Origin: Rebecca billardiae RCC1528
Taxonomy: Eukaryota > Haptophyta
Length of the DNA: 64,000 bases
NCBI GenBank assembly: GCA_965240325.2
Contig: OZ251225.1
Span: 3,782,001-3,846,000 of the forward strand
Direction: 5' to 3'
Part shown: positions 17,508-26,869 of the stretch, in pieces
How positions within the stretch are numbered: the first letter of the stretch is position 1
Layout of the letters: every line of letters begins with the position of its first letter
The notes under the pieces: model-generated
What the model saw: the letters and a program-made list of their open reading frames with translations, nothing else
Databases searched by the model: none
Told to the model about the DNA's origin: nothing
Translations under genes and position numbers: made by a program

Positions 17508-20098
17508 TTACACACGCGACTTGGCGCCCGCGGCGCCATCCGCTGCCGCGGCCGCGGCCGACGCAGACGCAGACGCGTTCGCATCGGCCGTGCCGCCGCC
17601 GCCCGCACCCCCGCTCGCCGCCGCGCCGGCCGGTGCCGCCGCCGCCCCGTCGGCGTCGTCGCCGAGGGGCTTGGTCGTGAGCAGCCCGTCGAGAGGCACC
17701 CGCTCTGTCCTCGCGCCCTCCCCCGGCGCGCCGCCCCCCTCCTTCTCCGCCTCCTCCAGCAGGAGCTGCTCGACGCGGTCGCCCATCAGCTCGAGCTGCT
17801 CCTTCATCGACTTGCGCACGTAGTCCGGGGGGATCGCCCACCAGTCCGGGTCGTCGGCGGTGATGAGCTCGCACGAGGGGAAGGCGAGCGTGAGGTGCAC
17901 CGACATGGCGACGGGGATGCGCATCTTGACGGGGAAGAGGCCGGCGGGCACCTTCTCCTCGAGGAAGGAGCGGGCCTGCGCAGAGCGGCGCGCGCGCGGG
18001 CAAAGTGTCGGGCGAAGGGGCGCGCGCGGCGCGGAGCGCGCCGGGGGCGGAGGCCAGGCGGCGGGTGGGCACGCGCGCGCCTGGGCGCGCGCCGCCCCGC
18101 ACGAGCCTCGGCGCGTGTGCGCGCACCCCGGCGGCCGTGCGCCCGCCCGCGCGCGCGGCGCACCTTTGCGATCTCCCTGTTGAGCGGCGCCACCATCTCC
18201 AGCAGCGCCACGAGCTCGTCGGTTGAGATCGGGAAGCCGGAGACCATGTTGGCACGGCCCTGGGGCGTGGCCGAGGGCCGAGGGCGCGCGGAGGCGGTGG
18301 GGCCCGCGGGGGGCGGGTGAGAGGCTCGGCGGCGGTGCGGTGCGGCGCGGTGCGCTGCGCCGGCAGCCGAGATCAGCCGGGGCGGGCGGCCCCGGCCGCG
18401 GTGCGCGCGCGCCCCCGCTGGGCGCTGGCCCTTGGGCGCTGGGCGCTGGGCGCTGGGCGCTGGGCGCTGGGCGCTGGCCCTCACCGTGGCCTTCTTCTTG
18501 ATCGTCTGCACCTCCTCCTCGTCAGCATGGCCGCCCTGCCGCTTGGAGCGGCCGAACACGCCGCCCTTCTTCGGCGCGGCCGGGCCTGGCGCGCCCTGCG
18601 CGAGGTACTCGGCGAAGCTGTCGGGCAGCGCCTTCACCACGCCCGTCTTGGCCTTGCGCTCGATCTGCAGGTCGGACGCGGCCGCAAACACGGTCGTCTC
18701 CCACGCGCCGATGCGCTCGCTCTTGTAGCCGTCGCGCAGCCGCAGCCGGACGGGCTCGAACGACGTGTTGGCCGTCTGCACGTTGACCTGCACGATCTCG
18801 GAGGAGGTGAGGAAGTCGATCTCCGCGTCGAGCGAGTCGCCGTCCTTGTGCGCGGAGAGCATGCCCGCGTCCTTGACAAAGAGCTTCCGCTCGTCGTGGT
18901 TGAGGATGCACAGCTCCTCGGACGTCCGCTCGCCGTTGAAGCGCATCGAGACGTTGCCCCGCTTCCACTTCATCCCCTCGAAGCCGACGATGGACGCGTC
19001 CACGCGCAGCTTGGTGCCCACCTTCCAGATGGTGTACTCGTCGTACGGCGCGAGCTGCTTCACGATCGCGGAGAACACGGGCGAGCCAAACTCCCACGAC
19101 ATGGTCATCTTGAAGTCAGGCATGCGGCGCATCGCCTCGAGCACCACGGGCTTCTTCTGCGCCCACAGACGCATGTTGGCCTCGTGCGACGCGGCGAGCA
19201 GCTCGCGCAGGATGCCGATGTGCCCCTGCACCACCGCGTCCTCGATCACGGTCCACCCCGCCGAGTTCTTCACGTTCACGTCGTAGCCCGCCTCGAGCAG
19301 CAGCCGCACGACCGGCAGGTTGTGCCGCAGCACCGCGATGTGCCCGGGCTGCGCGCGCGGCGCGGCGAAGGGCGCGCGCGCGCGCGCATGCGTGAGCGCG
19401 TGCGCGCGGGGGTCGGTCGCGCGCGTTTCGCGCGCTCGCGCGCTCGCGCCCGAGCCGCCCGGCCGCACGCCCCGCCCGGCGCGCGCGCGCGCGCGCGCGC
19501 GCACCGTGTTGCCCCTCGGGTCGAGCATGTGCATCTCAGAGGGGAACTGCGTGCAGTACCGCCGCAGGCTGTCGAGGTCGCCCACGTACGCGAGCTCGTG
19601 CGCGCGGTACGCCTGGCCGTCGTTCTCGGCGTCCTTGAAGACGTCGGCGGTGCCCGCGCCCTCGTCGCCCTCCTCGCCCGTGTCGCCCTCCGCGCCGGCC
19701 GACGCGTCCTCCGCGCCCGCGTCGGACCTCGCACCCACGCTGGGCGGCACGGCCTCGTCCGCGTCGAAGAGCGAGCTGGCGACGCTCACCGCGCTGAGGA
19801 GCGGCTGGAACTTGGTGAACAGCCGCGCCATTGCCTCGCCGTCGCCCTCCCCCGCCACCGCGCGCGCGTACAGCTGCTGCGTCTCCTCGTCGGCCGCGAG
19901 GAAGAGCGGCGCAAACTGCTGCAGCACCTGCTGGAAGCTGCGCGCGCCGTGGGTGGTGAGGATGCGCTGGACGGTGTCCTGGATCGACGCGTCGCGCACG
20001 CCCGAGAGGATCACCAGCGTCTGATACAGCTGGGCCGCGTCGAGCGGCTGCTGCTCATCCGCTGCGGGCGCATCGCCCGCCTGATCATCCGCCATCAT
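17508..20098 (-). CDS. ANKRD13-family ankyrin-repeat protein
   Basis: Exons 20098..19505, 19348..18485, 18259..18164 and 17975..17508 give 673 aa; all three introns are phase 0. The N-terminal ~150 residues are helical and acidic. An ankyrin block follows, and splicing of intron 1 restores the repeat DPRGNT/PGHIAVLRHN, followed by LPVVRLLLEAGYDVNVKNSAGWTVIEDAVVQGHIGIL (quoted in part). Then comes the region typical of ANKRD13 (GPCR-chaperone) proteins: MSWEFGSPVF, YTIWKVGTKLRVD, then GFEGMKWKRGNVSMRF. Splicing of introns 2 and 3 joins GRANMVSGFPISTDEL to EIAK/ARSFLEEKVPAGLFPV, the conserved C-terminal block. Animal ANKRD13 proteins bind ubiquitinated membrane cargo at endosomes; the tail here is Ala/Gly/Ser-rich and I see no clear ubiquitin-interacting motif, so cargo binding is uncertain. 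Donors are GTGCGC, GTGAGG and GTGCGC. Start is the first of two adjacent ATGs. Confidence 0.88.
18434..18475. repeat. (GGGCGCT)6 minisatellite in intron
   Basis: Six perfect 7-bp units lie within the second intron (18260..18484) of the ANKRD13-like gene, next to its donor. Confidence 0.9.
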
Positions 20099-20337
20099 TC
20101 ACGTGCCAAGATCAGTACCGTGGTGATGCGCCGTTGGGCGTGGGCGTCACCAATTCCAATAATTCTAATTTATGGATTTACGTCGACGACGAAATAGTTT
20201 TTTCGGCGCGATTCTCCTTCTGATGATCGAATTAACTCCCGACGTGCCGGCTCTCCCGACGTGCCGGCTCTGATGAGGACGCGCGAGCGGGCGCGAGCCG
20301 CGGCGTGGCTCGGCCCGTCGCGCCGCCGCCCTGCCGC

Positions 20338-21780
20338 TCACCTCCCCGCGCGCTCGAGCAGCAGGTCCTCCTTCATGTTGACGAACTCGAGCATGAACCG
20401 ATTCGAGCCCGGCTCGAGCACGCTCGGCGGCTGCTCTCCGCTCTCGTCTACCTCGCCGTCCTCGCCGGGCATCGCGGCGCCCTGGCCGCACTGCGCGGCC
20501 ATCCACTCGAGCTCCTCCTCCTCCTCGCTCACCAGCCTCCACACCTCGAGCGTCGCGATGCGGAAGCTCGGCTCGGTCGAGAGCAGCGGCGCGCGGAACC
20601 CGGGGCACGGCAGCGCGCTGCCCGTCTGCAGGTCGGCGCTCAGCCGCAGCCCGAACGAGTCGAGCGTGCCGCCGAAGGCGATGTACTCGGCGCCGGTGCA
20701 GTAGAAGTTGTCGAGCGGGAGGCTGCCCAGCTCGCGCCGGCAGAACACGCGCGCGCCCTCGCTCGCGCTGCTCGGCGCGGCCGCCGCCGCCGCAGCGGGC
20801 GCCTCTGCCGGCGCGGCCGCGGCCGCGGCCGCGCGCTCGGCGGCCGCCGCGAGCGCGCCGGCCGCGCGCACCTGCCGGCTGGGCAGGCTGAAGAGGAAGG
20901 CGCCGCGGCCCTCGTCCGAGCGGTACTGCGGCTCGGTGCGCCGGCGCAGCGGCACGGGCACGAACACGCCGAACCTCGTCTGCTCGCCCGTGCCGCGCGC
21001 CGGCAGCTGCCTGACGAGAAGAAACGCCGGCGTGTGCGCGCGCAGGCACTGCATCAGCAGCGTGAGGCTGTGCCCGTCGCGCTTGGAGGAGAAGGCGAGG
21101 CGGAGCGGGCGCGCGAGCAGCGGCGCGAGCTGCGCCCGCCCCGCGCCCTCCACCGCCATCCGCAGCAGCTCGCGCAGCTCCGCGCGCACCGCCCGCCTGC
21201 GCAGCGCGTCCACGTGCCACTCGTGCGCGCGCCGGCGCGTGGCGAGCTCGCGCAGCGCGGCGGCGGGCATGCGCGTGGCGCACGAGGCGCACAGGCCGGG
21301 CGAGTGCTCGAAGTACGTCATCTCCGTCGCCTCGCTCACGTGGCACCGCGCGCACGTCGACAGGTGCACCTCGCGGTACTGCAGCCGACTGAAGCAGCCC
21401 GGGTGCAGCTTCGCCCACAGGCCGGCGCACGACTCGATCTCGTCGCGCAGCTGGCGGCAGGTGGCCGCGGCGGCGAGCACGCCCGCGACGCCGAGCTTGG
21501 GCAGCACGTGCATCAGCAGCAGGTCGACGGGCATCGCGAGCAGCACGCCGCCCTCCACGCCCCGGCCGAATCCGGCCGCGCGCGGCGGGGTGCGCTCGGC
21601 CGCATCCGCGTCGTGCGCCGGGGCGGCAGCGGTGGCAGCCGACGGCGCGTGGGGGGTCGGCCTCCGCCCTGGATCCACGGGCCACCCAAGCGCCGCCACG
21701 AGCTGCCTCGCCAGCCGCTCCACGTGCGCGCACGCGTCGGCGACGGCGGAGTTCTCGTCGCGCGTGACCGGCATCCCCAT
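20338..21780 (-). CDS. F-box-like protein with TLDc domain
   Basis: Intronless, 480 aa. Residues about 80-125 (MPVDLLLMHVLPKLGV to LRDEIESCAGLWAKLHPGCF, quoted in part) resemble an F-box helix bundle, the SKP1-binding part of SCF ubiquitin ligases. A treble Cys region follows (CARCHVSEATE, then CASCATRM), perhaps a small zinc site. From about residue 235 to the C-terminus the protein fits the TLDc fold: HSLTLLMQCLRAHTPAFLLV, FGVFVPVPLR, GAFLFSLPSRQ, then YIAFGGTLDSFGLRLSADL, LPCPGF and FRIATLEVWRLV, the usual TLDc ending. An Ala-rich loop interrupts the domain. TLDc proteins such as OXR1 and TBC1D24 are linked to oxidative-stress resistance and to V-ATPase regulation; an F-box pairing suggests a ubiquitin link but this is inference. 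It is divergent from the histidine phosphatase gene, the two starts being 81 bp apart, so they probably share a promoter region. Confidence 0.82.
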   Translation of the reverse strand: MGMPVTRDENSAVADACAHVERLARQLVAALGWPVDPGRRPTPHAPSAATAAAPAHDADAAERTPPRAAGFGRGVEGGVLLAMPVDLLLMHVLPKLGVAGVLAAAATCRQLRDEIESCAGLWAKLHPGCFSRLQYREVHLSTCARCHVSEATEMTYFEHSPGLCASCATRMPAAALRELATRRRAHEWHVDALRRRAVRAELRELLRMAVEGAGRAQLAPLLARPLRLAFSSKRDGHSLTLLMQCLRAHTPAFLLVRQLPARGTGEQTRFGVFVPVPLRRRTEPQYRSDEGRGAFLFSLPSRQVRAAGALAAAAERAAAAAAAPAEAPAAAAAAAPSSASEGARVFCRRELGSLPLDNFYCTGAEYIAFGGTLDSFGLRLSADLQTGSALPCPGFRAPLLSTEPSFRIATLEVWRLVSEEEEELEWMAAQCGQGAAMPGEDGEVDESGEQPPSVLEPGSNRFMLEFVNMKEDLLLERAGR

Positions 21781-21861
21781 TCGAGATTTCGCGCGACTCG
21801 TTCAGTCGCGACGGATCGGAAGCTCTTCACCGGACGTGAGAATCAGCCGCACGACGGCACG

Positions 21862-22548
21862 ATGCGCACGCCCGTCTCCGCCGTGCTCACGCGCTTGCTG
21901 CTCGTGCGCCACGGGGAGGTGATTCCCCCGGCTGCCGACTGCCTCTATGGCGGGATGGACGTGCCGCTCTCCGACCTCGGCCGCCAACAAGCCGTCGCCG
22001 CCGGCCGCGAGGCGGCCGCGCACCCCATCGAGCGCGTGTACACATCCCCGCTCTCGCGCGCTGTCTACGGCGCAGAGCAGCTCATGGCCGCGCAGCGCTC
22101 GCCGCCGCAGCTCTTCACCGAGCCAAACCTGCGGGAGATCGACCGCGGCTCCTGGGGCGGCCGCCCGCGCGCCGAGATCGAGGCGGAGTGCCCGGGCGGG
22201 CTGGATCGGCTGAAGGTAGACGAGCACTTTGCACCGCCAGACGGCGAGAGCCCGCAAGCGCTGCGCGAGCGGGTGCGCGAGGTGTACAGGCGGGTGATCG
22301 ACGCCACCCCGCCCGGCGGGACGGCGGCCATCGTCTCGCACATGCACGTCACGCGCTGCGTCGTGGCGGACGTGCTCGGCCTGCCGTTCAGCCGGTTTGG
22401 CGAGCTGGACATCCCGCTGGCCTCCAGCTCGATGGTCGAGGTCGACAAGGCGAGCGGAGAGATGTCCATGGCGTGGATCGGCCGCCCGCCGGACATGAGC
22501 GAGGCGGATGCGAACACGGACCTCGCTGGCAACACCTGGGGTGGCTAG
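21862..22548 (+). CDS. Histidine phosphatase superfamily (PGM-like) protein
   Basis: A 228-aa compact branch-1 histidine phosphatase. The phosphohistidine motif is LVRHGE (R16-H17-G18-E19), with the second catalytic His in SHMHVTRC (H160), the phosphate-binding Arg in TSPLSRA (R66) and the acid/base Glu in LREIDRGSWGG (E92). Family members include phosphoglycerate mutases, fructose-2,6-bisphosphatases, alpha-ribazole phosphatases and broad-specificity phosphatases; the spacing LREIDRG-WGG is closest to the alpha-ribazole/PGM-like small phosphatases, but the substrate is not determined. No leader peptide is evident, so a cytosolic enzyme is likely. Start: first in-frame ATG just before the RHG motif; no intron. 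The tail (NTDLAGNTWGG) is short. Confidence 0.9.
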   Translation: MRTPVSAVLTRLLLVRHGEVIPPAADCLYGGMDVPLSDLGRQQAVAAGREAAAHPIERVYTSPLSRAVYGAEQLMAAQRSPPQLFTEPNLREIDRGSWGGRPRAEIEAECPGGLDRLKVDEHFAPPDGESPQALRERVREVYRRVIDATPPGGTAAIVSHMHVTRCVVADVLGLPFSRFGELDIPLASSSMVEVDKASGEMSMAWIGRPPDMSEADANTDLAGNTWGG

Positions 22549-23000
22549 ACTATACCGACAGGCGACGACAGCGCGCCTTTGTGACAGCTACGACTGATGA
22601 TGTCTTATTAGATGACGTCTGACGATGCTGCGTCATCTGTCATTACGACACGTACAGTAGGCTCTGTCAGTAGCTAGTACGTACACTGTCACTTGGACAC
22701 CGTGACGTCCGCCGACACACTCGTAACGCAGGCTTAGGCGCACCGTGCTGGCAGGCGAGATTACATATAATAATATCAGCAGTTATTTGTCATACTCTTA
22801 ATAATAATTCATCGCGCGCGCTGCTAGCAGCACTGCTCAGCAGCACAGCTCAGGCGCAGGCGAAATTGTAGCGTGACGAGTAGTACTGATGTCGTAGTAG
22901 TAGCAGCAGGCAAATTTCTTTATTCAAACCACTGCTTTATATTCTGCTTCGCATTGAACTTGGAATGCTTGGCCGCCGTCTCCTCGAGCACAGCGCGCAG
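22549..23000. other. Intergenic, convergent 3' regions
   Basis: 452 bases rich in short direct and inverted GATGACGTC/GACGATG-type motifs just after the phosphatase stop. No coding or RNA gene recognised. Confidence 0.45.
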
Positions 23001-23753
23001 CTACGCGTTGAAGGCGTCGGCGCCGCCAAAGCCTGCCTCGAGGATCGCAAGCAGCAGGTCCTTGTCGCGCTCCGACGTGCAGTCCGCGAGGCGCAGGTCA
23101 ATCTCCGACGGCTCAAACTCGGCCTCTGGCTGCGTGACCAGGAGCATGCTCTCCGCCTTGCCGCCCATCTCCCAGAAGGTGAACACCTCGATCAGGCACC
23201 ACAGCCGGCGGTAGTAGCTTGGCCCGACCAGGCACACCAGGTCGTGGCACGCGGCGAGCCACACGGGCAAGCACTGGAGGGACACGGCGATGTCGGTCTG
23301 GTCGATGCAAAACTTGCTGCTCGGCGCACGCGCGGCGTCGACAGAGAGTGGAGAGGGGGGGGGGGGGGGCAGTGCGCCAGCGTGCCCGCAGCGGTGAGCG
23401 TGCCGCCGCTGAGCGGATCAGCGCGCGCGGCGCAGGCGCTACCAACGAGCAGCCGGAAGGCGGCGCCCACCCATCGCACGCGCGGAGCGGTGCGGCGGTG
23501 GGGTTGGTGCGCGGCGCGCACTCGATCCAGACGGTCGGCTCGCGCTGGTGCGAGGCGACAAACGCCGAGCGCCAGCGCTGCAGCTGCTCCCACTTGGCGT
23601 CGGCGTCGTCTTGCCCTGGCAGACGGCGCGGCACGCGCGCGCGTGTGCACCGGGGGCGTGCCGGTGAGCTGTGGAGGCACTGCACGGGCGAGCCGGCCCG
23701 CGCGTGGTGGAGCTGAGCTGAGACGCGCGCGGCTGCTTACACGGCGCGCGCAC

Positions 23754-23789
<36 letters not shown>

Positions 23790-24887
23790 CGTGGGCGCGC
23801 GCGCGGGCGGGGTGGCGCGCTGCGCTTGACGCACAGCATGAACGCGTCGACCTCGCAGAGCCGCGCGCTCTGCGTGAGCTGTAAGAGCGCGGGGTTGGGC
23901 TTGGAGTCCGCCATGGGCGCGCGCGTCACCCTGCCGATTGGCACGCAGCGGAAGAGCCGGACCGCCTGGCGCTGGATCTCCTCGGGGTCGCCGTCGCCGA
24001 TCATCAAAGAGATGCCCGCCGCGGTCGTGATGGCCTCGGGAGCGTGCGGCGAGGCTCGCCTGCAGCCACACGCGGATGGAGGGCGTGAGCATCACCACGC
24101 TCACCGGCATCATCGCGCAGAGCATCACGATCTCGGCGCTCCGGTAGAAGGCGCGGAAGCACGCGCCGCCCCGCGCCGCGTCCATGGCGATCGGCAGCAC
24201 GCACGAGAGGCCGAGCACGCCAAAGGTGACGCCCATGTTGCGCCAGAGCAGGTCGAGGCGGCGGCGCGCCGTGAGCGGGCTGAAGGACATCGCCACGCCC
24301 ATGGCGCCCTTGAAGCCGCCGAGGCACATCAGCAGCACCAGCTTCGCCTGCCAGCTCGCCTCGCACGCGCACGGAGTCGGTGCGCTCGTGAACGCGTTGG
24401 CGCACTCGCCCGGGGGCCGGCCGCGCTGGGCGGCACGGGAGCGCAGGAAGAGCAGGCAGAACACCGAGACGAAGCCGAAGCCCATCACGATGAAGCTGAA
24501 GGACACGAGCCACGCCAGGCGCGTGTACCGCGGCAGGATGCCCGTCATCGTCGCGAGCGACGCGATCGGCACGACGGAGCCGAAGTAGATGACAAAGGCG
24601 TTGCAGTCGGATTTATGGGCGTGCATGCACTGGGCCATGCCCACGCCGGCGCCGATCGCCGCGGCGGCGGTGGCGATCGCCGCGACGGCGAACGAGGGCA
24701 CAACCACCGACCAGTAGAAGTCGCTGCCCTTCTCGTGCACGCGCTCCAGGTGCGCGCGGATCTCGGCCGGCTCGCCCGCGCCCGACGGGCGTCAGTGCCC
24801 GCCAGTGACGTGCACCGCGACGTGCGAGCGATCAGCGCCCGCTTCGAGCAGGGGTGGCGGGTCCGGGGATGAGCACCGCGCACCCAT
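23001..24887 (-). CDS. Polytopic membrane protein with C-terminal TIR-like domain (frame problems)
   Basis: The N-terminal part carries six hydrophobic segments, from FYWSVVVPSFAVAAIATAAA to IVMLCAMMPVSVVML. The C-terminal exons form a TIR-like domain; splicing 23317..23521 joins TVWI-D-KFCIDQTDIAV across a split Asp codon, followed by HDLVCLVGPSYYRRLWCLIE and VFTFWEMGG, the typical core with the W-C-L-I-E helix. Exons supported: about 24887..23791, 23615..23522, 23316..23001. The intron 23616..23790 is phase-consistent and contains a (CCAG)n run. Two problems: an in-frame TGA at 24792-24794 lies between the ATG at 24887 (MGARCSSP, a possible N-myristoylation start) and the first membrane segment, and one extra base is needed near 24060 to join IRVWLQ to PEAITTAAGISLMIGDGDP. 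A 45-nt mini-intron (24789 region) could remove the TGA. The gene may be damaged, mis-sequenced, or have small introns I cannot resolve. TIR domains can bind or cleave NAD or act as adaptors; the catalytic Glu is not assigned. Confidence 0.65.
23751..23788. repeat. (CTGG)n tetranucleotide repeat in intron
   Basis: About nine CTGG/GGCT units lie in the intron of the TIR-like gene, just after its proposed donor at 23790. A G-run of about 16 bases sits in the next intron (about 23357). Confidence 0.85.
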
Positions 24888-25070
24888 CGTGCCCGCCGCG
24901 CGCGTTCCGCAACGGCGGCGCTGTCGTTTGCGTTCTTCGATCACGCGCAGACGAACAGGCGGGCGGTGTAGGCAACGGCGGGCCGATTCCGCTCCACATC
25001 ACGACCCGCAAAAGGCTCGATGAGGAATTGATGACGGTTTCCTGGTATCTAGATAGTCATACACAAGTGA

Positions 25071-25206
25071 TTTTTAAATTCCCCTTTATAACGGGCTCCG
25101 GGTGATCAGACTGGCGGCCGAAGCCTCCAGCCCTACCCTGGCCAGCCCCCAACCAACCACCACCCTCACCCAACCTCAAACCACTGACCGATACACCGAG
25201 TGCCTT
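25071..25206 (+). repeat. 136-bp exact dispersed repeat, copy 1
   Basis: Identical over 136 bases to 45371-45506 in the same orientation. It opens TTTTTAAATTCCCCTTTATA and closes ACACCGAGTGCCTT. No ORF of note; flanks differ completely. This copy lies in the gene-poor island after the TIR-like gene's 5' end, and the other in the divergent promoter of the WD-fusion/DnaJ pair. Confidence 0.95.
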
Positions 25207-25562
25207 GACACCACTCCGCTACTGTATATTTACATGAGTAATTGAGTACATCGATACTCACAGCAGTACTTCATCTCTCAGAGTCTCAAGTTCTACCGGG
25301 TACTATCTAATCAACAATATGATAGGCAAGCGGGCTCGCGTCCGAACATACCCTACAGGTCGCTGCTTCGTTTTTCGGACTGCTTCGTTTTTCGGACCCG
25401 GGCGATGGCGACAGTGGCTCGCTCATCGGCGGGTGCGTGGCGGGCGCGCCGCGGCAGGGCCGAGCAGCCTGTCGGCGCGTGGGGTGACGTGCCCGTCACT
25501 ATACGTCACCAGTCGGGTCGCGGTGCCTGCTGGTATCGTCCTCGGCCGCTCGCAGCTCAGGC

Positions 25563-26323
25563 GCTGCGCTGATCGGTACGCCCGCGCTTACGCTGTGCGC
25601 GCCGGCCGGGCCCAGCGCAAGCGCCTCGATGAAGGCGGCTAAGGGCGTCAAGCCGTACTCGGTTGAGGCGAACGCGGAGACCTACAAGATATAGCGAGCG
25701 GTAGTTGCCCAGAAGGCGGCTGCCATGCGGTGGTGTTGGGGCGCGCGGCTGCGTGCTCGGCCGACAACGAGCCCTCTGGCGTGCTCGCATCATCGAAGTT
25801 GAGTGTGTTCACAGCCACGCCGGCGGGGATGCGCTGGAAGATTGCTCCAGCCTTCCGCGCCAACGTTGAGCTTGCCAAGCAGTAGTCGGCACGCCAGGCC
25901 GCCAAGCTCGCGCGCCTGCGTGAGCAGCACGAGGCCGAACTTGTTGACGTGCGCTAGGCTGAGGCGGTGAGGTTCGACGCGGCTGAGCTCGCCGACCAGC
26001 TCGGTATCCTTCCTGTACCCGCCGTAGAGGTCGCCGCGCCGAAGCCGGACAACATGCGGCTCAATGATGGCCAGAATGACTCGTGGTCGTTGCGGGAAAT
26101 CAACCAGAAGAAGTCCGCGCGAACTGCGCAGAAGGAGGCGGAGGCAGCGCGTGCGCGTGCTGGCCCGCGGTCCGAATGTTCACCCGGTCGACGTCGACGG
26201 CGAACGCCGGACGGTGCCCGCGGCGCAGGGTCTGGAGTCGCTGACATCGACAGTCGCCTGGTGAGCATGCTTACCTGCCCCTGGGATTGGCTGCTACACG
26301 CACGTGATGTCTGGAATGTATGA
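25563..26323 (+). pseudogene. Decayed coding region, unknown family
   Basis: Natural-looking peptide is found in segments: ALIGTPALTLCAPAG to KGVKPYSVEANAETYKI then a TAG; after a frame change, GMRWKIAPAFRANVELAKQ then TAG, KLARLREQHEAELVDVR then TAG, and RFDAAELADQLGILPVPAVE to DSWSLREINQKKSARTAQKE, ending at 26323 after a diverged stretch. The second half is one frame interrupted only by two TAG codons. The charged coiled-coil-like run resembles no family I can name. Base composition is lower in GC than neighbouring genes, and a decayed tandem array follows. I interpret this as a relic of a mobile or viral-type gene; that origin is inference. Confidence 0.4.
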
Positions 26324-26840
26324 TGCCGTCAGCCCGACTCGAATGGCCTACCAGGCCGCAGCTGCTAGCAGACTCCGCGTGCGTGCTGAGAGCATGCGGT
26401 CCGAAAGTGGTCGACGGTGCCCGCGGCGGCGCAGCCGCAGCTGCCGCCTGGGGCTGGCGCGGAAGCTGAGTGAGCAGGTTCGTCCGTTCCTGAGGTGGTC
26501 TACTGCATGTATGTAATGTCTAGAATGCATGATGCCGTTACGGCCCGACTGGCACGTGTACGGCTCACCAGGCAGCGGCTCTGACTCGGCGCGCGCGCTG
26601 AGAGCCCGCGGGTCCGAATAAAGTTGAAGCATGCCGTCGGCGGCCCCGTCGTGGACCTCGTGGCGTCCGTGGGGCACATGGTAGTGGAACAAAGTCGTCT
26701 AAATGGTACATAGCCGCTGGGTTGTACCTCAGGCACACCCTGGGGGTGCCGCCAGACGCGATCTCGAGCCCGCAGACCCCCGGGGGCGCCGCCGCCATGG
26801 TGCACAAAAAGTGAACAGCAATCGGGTCCGAAAGTTGAAG
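26169..26840 (+). repeat. Decayed ~213-bp tandem array
   Basis: The word GGTCCGAA recurs at 26169, 26398, 26611 and 26825 (spacing 229, 213, 214). Between these, other words recur in step: ATGTCTGGAATGTATGATGCC (near 26307) matches ATGTCTAGAATGCATGATGCC (near 26516) with two differences, and CGAATAAAGTTGAAGCA matches CGAAAGTTGAAGCA. The units are otherwise diverged. One unit contains an ORF of exactly 213 nt (26304..26516) that opens MMSGMYDAV; the next unit starts MSRMHDAV but is broken. Confidence 0.6.
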
Positions 26841-26869
26841 CAGCTGACCTGTACCCTAAATGAACGGAC

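Noticed and set aside
23751-23788. CRISPR-like or protein-coding repeat
   Set aside because: A simple CTGG tetranucleotide run inside an intron; no spacers, and the frame reads only PASQ repeats.
24789-24797. Selenocysteine at the in-frame TGA of the TIR-like gene
   Set aside because: The TGA falls in a weakly supported N-terminal stretch without redox context, and no SECIS-like hairpin was recognised downstream of the gene.
25071-25206. Possible 5S rRNA or spliceosomal snRNA in the 136-bp repeat
   Set aside because: Neither strand shows 5S A/C-box sequence, a U1/U2/U4/U5/U6 signature, or a terminal T-run in the right place; kept as an unassigned repeat.
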